A stretch of 36,265 nt of DNA, taken from NCBI GenBank assembly GCA_020832455.1, contig JAFIEQ010000026.1, positions 1-36,265 on the forward strand, written 5' to 3'. The number at the start of each line of letters is the position of its first letter. Positions within the stretch are counted from its first letter, which is position 1. The position numbers and the translations under genes are program-made. Positions 1 to 7,451 of this stretch are shown here, piece after piece. Under the pieces are notes generated by a model that saw only the letters and a list, made by a program, of their open reading frames with translations, was not told the origin of the DNA and did no database searches. The stretch comes from Nitriliruptoraceae bacterium. GTDB taxonomy: Bacteria; Actinomycetota; Nitriliruptoria; Nitriliruptorales; Nitriliruptoraceae.

Positions 1-55
1 GGCGCCGTCAAAGGCTGACACCGAAACACACCCACCCCCAACCACCACGGAAAGG
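1..55 (+). repeat. 55-bp direct repeat (copy 1): permease 3' end plus leader
   Basis: The first 55 bases are identical to 2983-3037 and diverge at base 56. The first 18 bases encode the last residues (GAVKG, stop) of a MalG-type permease. The rest is the short leader with the ribosome binding site ggaaagg that precedes the small gene starting at 63. The window therefore begins at the end of a permease whose 3' end equals the one at 3000. Either a similar permease pair lies upstream (tandem duplication), or this is a k-mer-length overlap at a contig edge; 55 is a common assembler k value. Confidence 0.95.
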
Positions 56-62
56 CACGGAC

Positions 63-389
63 GTGCTGATCATCGCCCTCTTCCGCCTGAAACCTGACCG
101 GGAACTCGACGACTACCGACGCTTCAGCCACGAGTACATCCGCCCGAACATGATCAAGATCCCCTCGGTGGTCCGGTTCACGGACTGGTCGGTGTCGAGG
201 ACGCTGGACGGCCAGTCATCGCGCTGGCAGGTGGCGGAGGTCTTCGAGGTCACGGACCACGACACGTTCATCGCCGACAACCAGCGAGGTATCGGACTCG
301 AGATCGCGGAGCGATGGGCGGAGTGGGTCGAGGAGTTCGAGGTCCTGCTCTGCGAGGACCTCGTCACCAACGAACAGAAGGAGGGGTAG
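63..389 (+). CDS. small dimeric alpha/beta-barrel protein (HapK/REDY-like)
   Basis: A 108-aa cytoplasmic protein beginning MLIIALFRLKP with a GTG start, eight bases downstream of ggaaagg (49-55). The length, the opening beta strand followed by LKP, and the alternating strand/helix pattern resemble stand-alone dimeric alpha/beta-barrel proteins of the EthD/HapK kind. These bind small organic ligands or catalyse minor isomerisation or oxidation steps. No catalytic residue can be assigned. It is the first full gene of the sugar-transport operon, four bases before the GATase1 gene, and sits behind the same leader as the second barrel gene at 3045. The fold is a reasonable inference from pattern; the function is unknown. 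Confidence 0.65.
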   Translation: MLIIALFRLKPDRELDDYRRFSHEYIRPNMIKIPSVVRFTDWSVSRTLDGQSSRWQVAEVFEVTDHDTFIADNQRGIGLEIAERWAEWVEEFEVLLCEDLVTNEQKEG

Positions 390-393
390 CGCG

Positions 394-1152
394 ATGGCTT
401 CGATCGATGGGATGAAGGTCCTGCTCGCCGGTGAGTCGTGGTTCACGTCCATGACGCACGCCAAGGGGTTCGCCGACTTCACGACCGCCCACTACGAGGA
501 GGGCCAGGCACCACTGCAGCACGCCCTGGAGCAGGCCGGTTGCCAGTTCGATTTCCTCCCCAACCACCGTGCCGTCGAGGAGTTCCCGTGGACGGCGGAG
601 GACCTCGGGGTCTACGACGTCGTCATCTTCAGTGACCTGCCCGCGGACACCCTGCTGCTGCACCCCAAGACGTTCTCCGGAGGCGAGCGGACCCCGAACC
701 GTCTGAACGCCGTGGCGGAGTTCGTCCAGGCCGGGGGCGGGTTCCTCATGGTCGGGGGCTACATGTCCTTCAGCGGCATCGAAGCCAAGGCCGGTTACCA
801 CAACACCTGTATCCCCGAACTACTCCCGGTCGATCTCCTCCCCTACGACGACCGTGTGGAGACCCCGGAGGGTGTGACGCCCGAACCGGCGCTCGAGCAC
901 CCCATCCTCGAGGGCATCGAGGGTCCCTGGCCCTGGTTCCTGGGTTACAACCGCACCGTGGCCAAGAGTGGGGCCCAGGTGCTGGTCGAGGCGGGGAACG
1001 ACCCCTTCCTCGCCATCCACGACGTGGGCAGTGGTCGCGCTGGCGCGTTCGCCTCCGACTGCTCGCCCCACTGGGGAAGTCCGGACTTCCTCGACTGGCC
1101 CTTCTACGGCCAGATGTGGAGCCAACTCGTCGGATGGCTGGCCGGCCGTTGA
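394..1152 (+). CDS. GATase1-like (ThuA-type) protein of sugar-utilisation operon
   Basis: A 252-aa protein resembling the PF07090 'putative glutamine amidotransferase' family, related to ThuA and class I amidotransferase folds. Recognisable segments are MKVLLAGESWFT at the N-terminus, the central GGGFLMVGGYMSFSGIEAKAGY (about residues 110-131, given here in part by its GGYMSFSGIE core), LLPYDDRVETPEGV and HPILEG. I see no classical amidotransferase Cys-His-Glu triad, so real glutaminase activity is doubtful. Homologues often sit beside carbohydrate ABC transporters and are thought to help sugar processing. The ATG start is preceded by a strong aggagggg. It lies between the first barrel gene (4-bp gap) and permease 1 (about 30-bp gap), consistent with one transcript. 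Confidence 0.8.
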   Translation: MASIDGMKVLLAGESWFTSMTHAKGFADFTTAHYEEGQAPLQHALEQAGCQFDFLPNHRAVEEFPWTAEDLGVYDVVIFSDLPADTLLLHPKTFSGGERTPNRLNAVAEFVQAGGGFLMVGGYMSFSGIEAKAGYHNTCIPELLPVDLLPYDDRVETPEGVTPEPALEHPILEGIEGPWPWFLGYNRTVAKSGAQVLVEAGNDPFLAIHDVGSGRAGAFASDCSPHWGSPDFLDWPFYGQMWSQLVGWLAGR

Positions 1153-1183
1153 CGAGCCACTCCGTGTCGTATCGGAGGGTGTT

Positions 1184-2128
1184 GTGTCTGCTGTGACTGA
1201 TGAGCGTGCGGCTGAGCCTGCGTTCGAGGTGGATCTGGGTGGTGGTGGGCGGCCGTCGCGGAGGCGGTTGCCGGCGTTCGCGTGGTGGATGGTGTTGCCG
1301 GCGGCGTTGATCTTGTTCGCGATCACCCTGTACCCGTTGATCTACTCGTTGCGGATCAGTTTCTTCCGGTACGACCTGACCGCGGGTGTGGAGCCGGTCT
1401 TCATCGGTTTTGAGAACTACCGGCGGTTGTTGTTCGACGATGCCCGGTTCTGGGGGTCGTTGTGGCGCACGCTGTATCTGGTGGTGGCGGGTATCGGCAT
1501 CCAGCTGGTGCTCGGCACGTTCCTGGCGTCGTTGCTGGCGCGGCTGCAGCGGTACCGGGCGTTGATCACGGCGTTGGTGCTGGTGCCGGTGATGATGGCG
1601 CCGGTGGTCGTGGCGGTGCAGGGGATGGTGGTCTACAACGCGCAGTACGGGCCGTTGAACTACCTGTTGAACCGGATGGGTCTGCCGGGGCTGGTCTGGC
1701 TCGGTGATCGCAGTATCGCGTTGCAGACGATCCTGTTGACCGATGTGTGGCAGTGGACGCCGTTCGTGGCGATCATCCTGGCTGCTGGGATGTCGTCGCT
1801 GCCCGCGGATCTGTACGAAGCAGCCGAGGTCGATGGCGCGAACCGGTGGCAGATGTTCCGTCGGATCACGCTGCCGTTGTTGCAGCCGTTGATCATCGTG
1901 GTGGTGCTGCTGCGTCTGATGGACATCTTCAAGATGTTCGATTACGTCTACGTGCTGACCAGAGGCGGCCCTGGAAGCGCGACCGAGACCCTCAGTTACT
2001 ACAACTACCTGCAGGGGTTGCAGTTCTTCAGCTTCGGGTACGCGGCAGCGATGAGCTTCGTGCAGATCATCATCCTGAGCGTGGTCGCGGCGCTACTCGT
2101 GCGGCGTATCCGGGGAGGGTTCGCATGA
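1184..2128 (+). CDS. carbohydrate ABC transporter permease, MalF/UgpA type
   Basis: A 314-aa inner-membrane permease of a binding-protein-dependent sugar importer. A hydrophobic segment follows the Arg-rich N-terminus (FAWWMVLPAALILFAITLYPLIYSL), and about six membrane spans are visible in all. The cytoplasmic EAA loop that docks the ATPase is clear: YEAAEVDGANRWQMFRRITLPL. I chose GTG 1184, just after cggaggg at 1173-1179; GTG 1193 is an alternative. The open frame extends further upstream, but that part overlaps the GATase1 gene. Its stop overlaps the next permease start (ATGA). Codon use is unusual, with many TTG and GTG codons, unlike the C-ending codons that dominate the later part of permease 2. 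Substrate unknown. Confidence 0.93.
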   Translation: MSAVTDERAAEPAFEVDLGGGGRPSRRRLPAFAWWMVLPAALILFAITLYPLIYSLRISFFRYDLTAGVEPVFIGFENYRRLLFDDARFWGSLWRTLYLVVAGIGIQLVLGTFLASLLARLQRYRALITALVLVPVMMAPVVVAVQGMVVYNAQYGPLNYLLNRMGLPGLVWLGDRSIALQTILLTDVWQWTPFVAIILAAGMSSLPADLYEAAEVDGANRWQMFRRITLPLLQPLIIVVVLLRLMDIFKMFDYVYVLTRGGPGSATETLSYYNYLQGLQFFSFGYAAAMSFVQIIILSVVAALLVRRIRGGFA

Positions 2129-3000
2129 CCACGATGACCGATGTGGCGACCGCCCACGAACGTGCACTGGTGCGTCGGCGGCGTGTGGAACAGGCCCGCG
2201 GTGTGGGACGAACCCTGCTGTTGGCGGCGGCGTTGGTGTTCTTCCTCGCGCCCGTGTTGTGGATCGCGATGACCGCGTTCAAGACCCAGCGGGAGGTGTT
2301 CAGCTTCCCACCGGTGTTCATCCCCGAAACGATCGATCTGCGCCACTTCCGCGCGACCCTGTCAGGCACCGGCGGACGTGCCCTGCGTGACAGCATGATC
2401 GTGGCCACCAGCGCGACCGGACTGTCGTTACTGGTCGGCGTGCCCGCGGCCTACGCCATCAGCCGGTTCCGGATCGGGGGCGCCCACCTCCCCCTGTGGA
2501 TCCTGTCCATCCGGATGTTCCCACCCGTGGTCGCCGCGATCCCCCTGTTCCTGCTCTACCGCCAGATCGGACTGCTGGACTCCTACCTCGGCCTCACCCT
2601 GGCCTACCTCACCTTCAACGTCCCCTTCGTGGTCTGGATGATGAAGGGGTTCTTCGACGACCTGCCCCGCGAACTCGAAGACGCCGCCCTGGTCGACGGC
2701 GCCAACCGATGGCAAGCGTTCGTACGCATCGCACTCCCACTCGCCGTGCCCGGCCTGGTCTCCACCGCACTGCTGTGCTTCATCTTCGCCTGGAACGAGT
2801 TCCTCATGGCCCTGTTCCTCACCCGCAGCAACGTCATCACCCTGCCCGTCGCCCTCTCCAGCCTCGTCGGCGGAAGTCAGATCCTCTGGGGCCAGATCGG
2901 CGCACTCGCCATCGTGGCCATCATCCCCGTCGTGCTGATCGCCATCCTCCTCCAACGCTACGTCGTGCGCGGACTCACCCTCGGCGCCGTCAAAGGCTGA
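2125..3000 (+). CDS. carbohydrate ABC transporter permease, MalG/UgpE type
   Basis: A 291-aa second permease subunit, translationally coupled to permease 1 by a 4-nt ATGA overlap, with ggggagg upstream of the ATG. The first membrane span is TLLLAAALVFFLAPVLWIAMTAFK; the EAA loop is ELEDAALVDGANRWQAFVRIALPLAVPG; the C-terminus ends RYVVRGLTLGAVKG, typical of MalG-type subunits. It should form the heterodimeric channel with permease 1 and use an ATPase encoded elsewhere (MsmK/MalK type), since none is in the window. Codon usage changes from TTG-rich in the first ~60 codons to C-ending later. Its last 18 bases and the following leader are duplicated at the window start. Confidence 0.94.
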   Translation: MTTMTDVATAHERALVRRRRVEQARGVGRTLLLAAALVFFLAPVLWIAMTAFKTQREVFSFPPVFIPETIDLRHFRATLSGTGGRALRDSMIVATSATGLSLLVGVPAAYAISRFRIGGAHLPLWILSIRMFPPVVAAIPLFLLYRQIGLLDSYLGLTLAYLTFNVPFVVWMMKGFFDDLPRELEDAALVDGANRWQAFVRIALPLAVPGLVSTALLCFIFAWNEFLMALFLTRSNVITLPVALSSLVGGSQILWGQIGALAIVAIIPVVLIAILLQRYVVRGLTLGAVKG

Positions 3001-3037
3001 CACCGAAACACACCCACCCCCAACCACCACGGAAAGG
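2983..3037 (+). repeat. 55-bp direct repeat (copy 2)
   Basis: Exact match to bases 1-55. It covers the last 18 bases of permease 2 and the intergenic leader including ggaaagg, the ribosome binding site for the EthD-like gene at 3045. Sequences diverge immediately after (tggaacc here, cacggac in copy 1). Confidence 0.95.
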
Positions 3038-3044
3038 TGGAACC

Positions 3045-3392
3045 ATGTCTGGTCCCGTGAAACTGATCGCCCTGCTGAAGGCGAAGCCCGGCTTGAGCCG
3101 AGCGGAGTTCGAGAAGCGCTGGGTCGATGACCACGCACCGCTCGCGTTGAAGTTCCCCCGGTTGGCCGGCTACCGGATCAACATCGCGATCGAGGAGTAC
3201 CAGGAGATCGAGGGTGAACTCCCCTACGACGGGACCGCCGAGATGTGGTGGGACTCGCTGGAGGACATGCAGGCCGATTTCAACAGTGACGAGGCAGCGG
3301 TCGCGGTCGACGATGCCGACACGTTCACCATCACGCGGACCCACCTCGTGACCAGGGAACACGTCCTGCGCGAACAGTCGAGCACGCGATGA
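3045..3392 (+). CDS. EthD-like dimeric alpha/beta-barrel protein
   Basis: A 115-aa soluble protein with the opening VKLIALLKAKPGLSRAEFEKRWVDDHAPLALKFPRLAGYRIN, which is characteristic of the EthD family: strand, then FxxxWxxxHAPL helix, then a strand starting GY. A second half with TAEMWWDSLEDMQADF repeats the strand-helix pattern. Such proteins dimerise through a shared beta barrel. Within sugar operons their role is unknown; an epimerase or mutarotase-like step is conceivable but is inference. The ATG follows ggaaagg of the duplicated leader, and the stop overlaps the kinase start by four bases (ATGA), so it is coupled to ribokinase translation. It is the second barrel protein in the same operon. 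Confidence 0.85.
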   Translation: MSGPVKLIALLKAKPGLSRAEFEKRWVDDHAPLALKFPRLAGYRINIAIEEYQEIEGELPYDGTAEMWWDSLEDMQADFNSDEAAVAVDDADTFTITRTHLVTREHVLREQSSTR

Positions 3393-4321
3393 GTTCCGTC
3401 GTCGTCATCGGTGCCTGCATGCTGGACCTGATCAGCTACGTGCCCCGCCTGCCCGCATCGGGTGAGACGCTGCACGGGTCCACCTTCCAGATGGGCTACG
3501 GCGGCAAGGGGGCGAACCAGGCGGTGATGGCCGCGAAGCTCGGCGCCTCCGTCACCCTCATCTCCAAGGTCGGGTCGGACGTCTTCGGCGATGGCACCTA
3601 CGAGAACCTGACCTCCGTCGGGATCGACACCGCACACGTGCATCGCGCGAAGGAGGCGTTCTCCGGCGTGGCGCCGATCGCCGTCGACAGCGACGGGAAC
3701 AACTCCATCATCATCGTGTCCGGGGCGAACGACGAACTGACGGCCGATGAGGTCGAGGCTGCTCGACCAGCCATCGCTGCCGCAGGGGTCCTCGTCGCCC
3801 AACTCGAGATCCCGGTGGAGCTCAGTCTCGCGGCACTGCGGATCGCCCGCGAGGAGGGGACCACGACGATCCTCAACCCGGCGCCCGCACGCGAGGAACT
3901 CCCCGAGGAAGCCTACGAACTGGCGGACGTGTTCTGCCCGAACGAGCCGGAGACCGAACTGCTCACGGGCATCCGCGTCTCGGATGCGGACGCCGCCCGG
4001 GAGGGAGCGCGGATCCTGCGGTCCCGCGGGGCGCGGGCCGTCGTGCTCACACTCGGGTCCCGGGGCTGCCTCGTGGTGGACGACGACGGGGCGACCGACA
4101 TCCCCACCGACACCGTCGAGGTGGTGGACACGACCGGCGCTGGCGACGCATTCGTCGGCGTGCTCGCCCAGCAACTCAGTTCCGGGGCCGATCTGCGTCG
4201 GGCCGCGGCCCATGCATCCAGGGTCGCGAGTCAGAGCGTCATGGCTCGTGGGACCCAGTCCAGCTTCCCCGGCCCCGACGATCTGCCGTCCGAGCTGCGT
4301 GCCGCCATCGTCGGGACCTGA
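3389..4321 (+). CDS. rbsK: ribokinase-family (PfkB) sugar kinase
   Basis: A 310-aa cytoplasmic sugar kinase. The PfkB signature 1 GGKGANQA lies at about residues 38-45. NPAPA at 163-167 and NEPE at 187-190 (Mg/ATP region) are present. The anion hole and catalytic base DTTGAGDAF lie at 247-255, with Asp253 the expected base. The overall pattern is that of ribokinase rather than fructokinase, but related sugars or nucleosides are phosphorylated by close homologues. It is the last gene of the transport operon, overlapping the EthD-like gene by four bases, so it probably traps the imported sugar as a phosphate. A hairpin at 4366-4394 lies 45 bases after the stop. Confidence 0.92.
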   Translation: MSSVVVIGACMLDLISYVPRLPASGETLHGSTFQMGYGGKGANQAVMAAKLGASVTLISKVGSDVFGDGTYENLTSVGIDTAHVHRAKEAFSGVAPIAVDSDGNNSIIIVSGANDELTADEVEAARPAIAAAGVLVAQLEIPVELSLAALRIAREEGTTTILNPAPAREELPEEAYELADVFCPNEPETELLTGIRVSDADAAREGARILRSRGARAVVLTLGSRGCLVVDDDGATDIPTDTVEVVDTTGAGDAFVGVLAQQLSSGADLRRAAAHASRVASQSVMARGTQSSFPGPDDLPSELRAAIVGT

Positions 4322-4365
4322 CGACACGTCCTGACCGGATCTCCGCGCCCACCGACGCGGGCCCG

Positions 4366-4394
4366 CCCACCTCCGAGCAAGCAACGGCGGTGGG
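4366..4394 (+). terminator. stem-loop terminator candidate after the sugar operon
   Basis: Arms cccacctccg (4366-4375) and cggcggtggg (4385-4394) pair over ten positions with one mismatch around a 9-nt loop. There is no U tract, as is common in high-GC actinobacteria. Its position after rbsK and before the riboswitch promoter fits termination. Confidence 0.5.
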
Positions 4395-4437
4395 TGGTCG
4401 GTGGCCGCGGCCAGGATCGCGCCGGGCGGGCGGGTCG

Positions 4438-4443
4438 TACGCT
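4438..4443 (+). promoter_or_regulatory. -10 element candidate (TACGCT) for riboswitch-ATPase transcript
   Basis: TACGCT fits the TANNNT pattern and would place the transcript start near 4450, just before the first conserved riboswitch base. No convincing -35 is seen. The same hexamer precedes the gene at 34492. Confidence 0.4.
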
Positions 4444-4450
4444 GCGGTGG

Positions 4451-4560
4451 TGAAGGGGAGTACCCCGAGTTCTGTGGTGGCACCGTCATCTCGGCCCACG
4501 GTGGGTCCGGTGCCCGGCCCGGTGACGGGTGGGGGAGACCTTCGGCCAGGCCGTGCGCCG
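4451..4560 (+). ncRNA. putative yybP-ykoY (Mn2+-sensing) riboswitch
   Basis: The region carries the two hallmark sequences of the yybP-ykoY family in the correct order: GAAGGGGAGTA at 4452-4462 and GGGGAGACCTTC at 4532-4543. The outer stem P1 forms between gaagg (4452-4456) and ccttc (4539-4543). A second helix pairs ccgag (4465-4469) with ctcgg (4490-4494). The family is known to bind Mn2+ by docking these two loops and to control Mn2+ exporters, including P2A ATPases such as lactococcal YoaB. Here it ends about 15-30 bases before the ATPase start, so translational control or short-range attenuation is likely. Identification is by motif reading and not by a covariance model. Confidence 0.78.
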
Positions 4561-4573
4561 CCGGGGTGTTGCC

Positions 4574-7306
4574 ATGTCACCGTCAACCACAGAACCGTCC
4601 CCCTCGACCGACCGTGCACCTTCGGCCGTCGAGCTGCCGTGGGCGCGTCCCGCGAGCGAGGTCGTCGCGAGCCTGCGCATCGACCTCGACGTCGGACTCG
4701 CGTCCTCCGAGCTCGCGGCCCGGCGTGCCTCGGCCGGGGCCAACGTGCTGCCCACGCCGGCACGCACGTCGCTGTTGGCCCGGGTGGTCGCGCAGTTGCG
4801 CAGCTGGCTCGTGGCCGTCCTGCTGGTCGCCGCCGGGCTCGCGGTGGTGGTGGGTGAGCCGCTCGACGCGGTCGTCATCACCGTCGTGCTGCTGATCAAC
4901 GTCACGATGGGGCTGGTGCAGGAGCACCGCGCGGAGCGGTCCGTCGACGCGCTCGAGCAGCTGCTCGTGACCCGCGCCCGGGTGCTGCGCGACGGACGGT
5001 CGGTCGACGTGGACGCCGCCGAACTGGTCGTCGGTGACGTGGTGTCGCTGACGGCGGGTGATCGCATCCCCGCCGACGGCCGGCTGCTGGAGACCATCGG
5101 CGCCGAGGTCGACGAGTCGTCCCTGACCGGGGAGTCGACCCCCGTCGCCAAGGACGCCGACGCGGACGTAGCCGCCGAGGCGCCGGTCGCGGACCGGACC
5201 ACGATGGGGTGGATGAACACCGCCCTCGTCCGCGGGCGCGCCCGCCTGGTCGTCACCGCGGTCGGCGCCCGGACCCAGGTCGGCGCGGTCGCGGAACTCA
5301 TCAGTACGGCGACACCGCGGCCGACCCCGCTGCAACGGCAGCTCGACACGCTGGGCCGACGGCTGGTCGCGGTCGCCGGCATCGCCGTGGCGCTCGTCTT
5401 CGCGCTCGCCCTGGCCCGCGGCGAGCCGCTCGCCGACGCCGCGTTGGACGCCATCGCGCTGGCGGTCGCGGCGATCCCCGAGGGCCTGCCCGCGGTGGTG
5501 ACCCTGACCCTGGCACTCGGCGCGTCGGCCATGGCCCGACGCCGGGCGATCGTGCGCCGTCTGACCTCCGTGGAGACGCTCGGCGCGACGGACGTCATCT
5601 GCACCGACAAGACCGGCACCCTGACACGCAACGTGATGACGGTCACGCGGCTGTGGCGCGCCGACCGGCTCCACAACCTCGACGGCGAGGGCGAACTCGA
5701 CCCCGACACCGTCCGGGCGCTGCACGGCGAGGGGGCCACAACGCGGCTCGTCGGTGCGATGGTGCGCTGCAACGACGCCGACATCACCGATCGCCGGGTC
5801 GTCGGGAACCCGACGGAGGGCGCGCTGCTCGCGTTCGCGCTCCGGGCCGGCGCCGACGTCGCCTCGCTGCGCGCGGCGGGGCGTCTGGCCGAGCTGCCCT
5901 TCGACGCCGCGACCAAGCTGATGGCGGTCGTCCACCGCGACGACTCGGCCGCACTGGTGATCGAGGTGAAGGGCGCACCCGACGTGCTGCTCGAGCGCTG
6001 CAGCCGGTGGGTCGGCCCGGACGGTGAGGTGGCACTGGACCCGGCGACCCGGGAGCGGATCACGGGCGTGGTCGACGGGCTCGGTGCGCAGGGGTTGCGG
6101 ACCCTGGCCATCGCCCGGCGCGTCGTGTCCCCCGCGGCCGAGGCGGACATCGCCCTGCCCGTCGACGACGTCGCGGCCCTGGTCGAGGACCTGACGTTGG
6201 AGGCGATCGTCGGGATCGTCGATCCGCCGCGTCCCGGGGTGGCGGACGCGATCGCGACCGCACAGCGGGCCGGGATCCGCGTCGTGATGGTCACCGGCGA
6301 CCATCCGCGCACCGCCGCGAGCATCGCCGCGGAGCTCGGCATCACCGGCGAGGTCGTGACCGGCGCGGAACTCGACCGGCTGGACGAGGCCGCCCTGTCC
6401 GAGCGGATCGCCCGGATGGGCGTCATCGCCAGGGTCGCGCCCGAACACAAGGTCCGCATCGTTCGTGCCCTGCAGTCCTCCGGGCAGGTCGTCGCGATGA
6501 CCGGTGACGGGGTGAACGACGCGCCCGCGCTCGAGCACGCCGACATCGGGATCGCGATGGGCATCACCGGCACGGAGGTCACCAAGCAGGCCGCCGACCT
6601 GGTGCTGGCCGACGACGACTTCGCCACCATCGTCACGGCGGTCGAACGGGGACGGACGATCTACGACAACATCGTGGCGTTCATCCGCTTCCAGCTCGCC
6701 ACCAACCTCGGCGCCATCGCCGTCATCCTCGTCGCGCGGCTGGTCGGCCTGCCGGTGCCGTTCACCCCGATCCAGCTGCTGTGGGTCAACATCATCATGG
6801 ACGGCCCTCCGGCCCTCGCGCTGGGCGTCGACCGTGCCCGCACCGACACGATGCGCCGCCCGCCACGCGATCCGGCCAGCCAGTTGCTCGACCCACGCCG
6901 CCTGGCCCGCGTCGCGCTGGCCGGTGCGGTGATGGCCGCCGGCACGCTGGGTGTCTACCTCGCTGCCCGCTCGACCGGGCTGGGCGCGGAGGTCGCGACC
7001 AGCTGGACGTTCACGACCTTCGTGCTGTTCCAGGTCGCCAACGCGCTCAACGCCCGCTCGGAGACCGCCACCGTGTTCGCCCGCCACACCCTGACCAACC
7101 GGTCGCTGTGGGTCGCGCTCACCGCCGTCGTCGGTCTCCAGATCGTGGCCGTGCACGTGGGCCCCGTCGGCCGCCTGCTCGACACCGCACCGCTGAGCGC
7201 CGGGCAGTGGGCCACGTCCGCCGCGATCGCGAGCACCGTGATCGCCGCCGAGGAGCTCCGCAAGGCGGTGGCCAGGCGTGCCCTCGCCCGGCAGGTGGCC
7301 TCGTGA
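4574..7306 (+). CDS. P2A-type cation ATPase, probable Mn2+/Ca2+ exporter
   Basis: A 910-aa membrane P-type ATPase. In order: actuator-domain DESSLTGES, the TM4 motif PEGLP at about residues 302-306, the phosphorylation motif DKTGTLT with Asp345, and the hinge TGDGVNDAP at about 643-651. The TM6 segment is WVNIIMDGPPALALGVD. MDGPPA at this position resembles the PMR1/SPCA Ca2+/Mn2+ pumps rather than SERCA (TDGLPA). Together with the upstream yybP-ykoY-like riboswitch, this points to Mn2+ efflux under Mn excess. I prefer ATG 4574; an in-frame GTG at 4529 would start inside the conserved riboswitch 3' strand and is less likely. Single-gene transcription unit, convergent with the kinase cluster. 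Confidence 0.93.
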   Translation: MSPSTTEPSPSTDRAPSAVELPWARPASEVVASLRIDLDVGLASSELAARRASAGANVLPTPARTSLLARVVAQLRSWLVAVLLVAAGLAVVVGEPLDAVVITVVLLINVTMGLVQEHRAERSVDALEQLLVTRARVLRDGRSVDVDAAELVVGDVVSLTAGDRIPADGRLLETIGAEVDESSLTGESTPVAKDADADVAAEAPVADRTTMGWMNTALVRGRARLVVTAVGARTQVGAVAELISTATPRPTPLQRQLDTLGRRLVAVAGIAVALVFALALARGEPLADAALDAIALAVAAIPEGLPAVVTLTLALGASAMARRRAIVRRLTSVETLGATDVICTDKTGTLTRNVMTVTRLWRADRLHNLDGEGELDPDTVRALHGEGATTRLVGAMVRCNDADITDRRVVGNPTEGALLAFALRAGADVASLRAAGRLAELPFDAATKLMAVVHRDDSAALVIEVKGAPDVLLERCSRWVGPDGEVALDPATRERITGVVDGLGAQGLRTLAIARRVVSPAAEADIALPVDDVAALVEDLTLEAIVGIVDPPRPGVADAIATAQRAGIRVVMVTGDHPRTAASIAAELGITGEVVTGAELDRLDEAALSERIARMGVIARVAPEHKVRIVRALQSSGQVVAMTGDGVNDAPALEHADIGIAMGITGTEVTKQAADLVLADDDFATIVTAVERGRTIYDNIVAFIRFQLATNLGAIAVILVARLVGLPVPFTPIQLLWVNIIMDGPPALALGVDRARTDTMRRPPRDPASQLLDPRRLARVALAGAVMAAGTLGVYLAARSTGLGAEVATSWTFTTFVLFQVANALNARSETATVFARHTLTNRSLWVALTAVVGLQIVAVHVGPVGRLLDTAPLSAGQWATSAAIASTVIAAEELRKAVARRALARQVAS

Positions 7307-7451
7307 ACACCTCGGGGCGGGTGGACGCCGACGCCGGGCAGGCGGATCCTCGAGCGGTCGCCGTGGTCGCCGTGGTCGCCGCCCCGACCCCGATCGCGAG
7401 CATCGACGCGATGAACGTCCGGGTGATGCCGGAACGCGACGGGCGGTTCGG

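Noticed and set aside
4529..4573. GTG 4529 as ATPase start
   Set aside because: It would lie within the conserved 3' strand of the riboswitch and adds an Arg-rich N-terminus not needed by the family.
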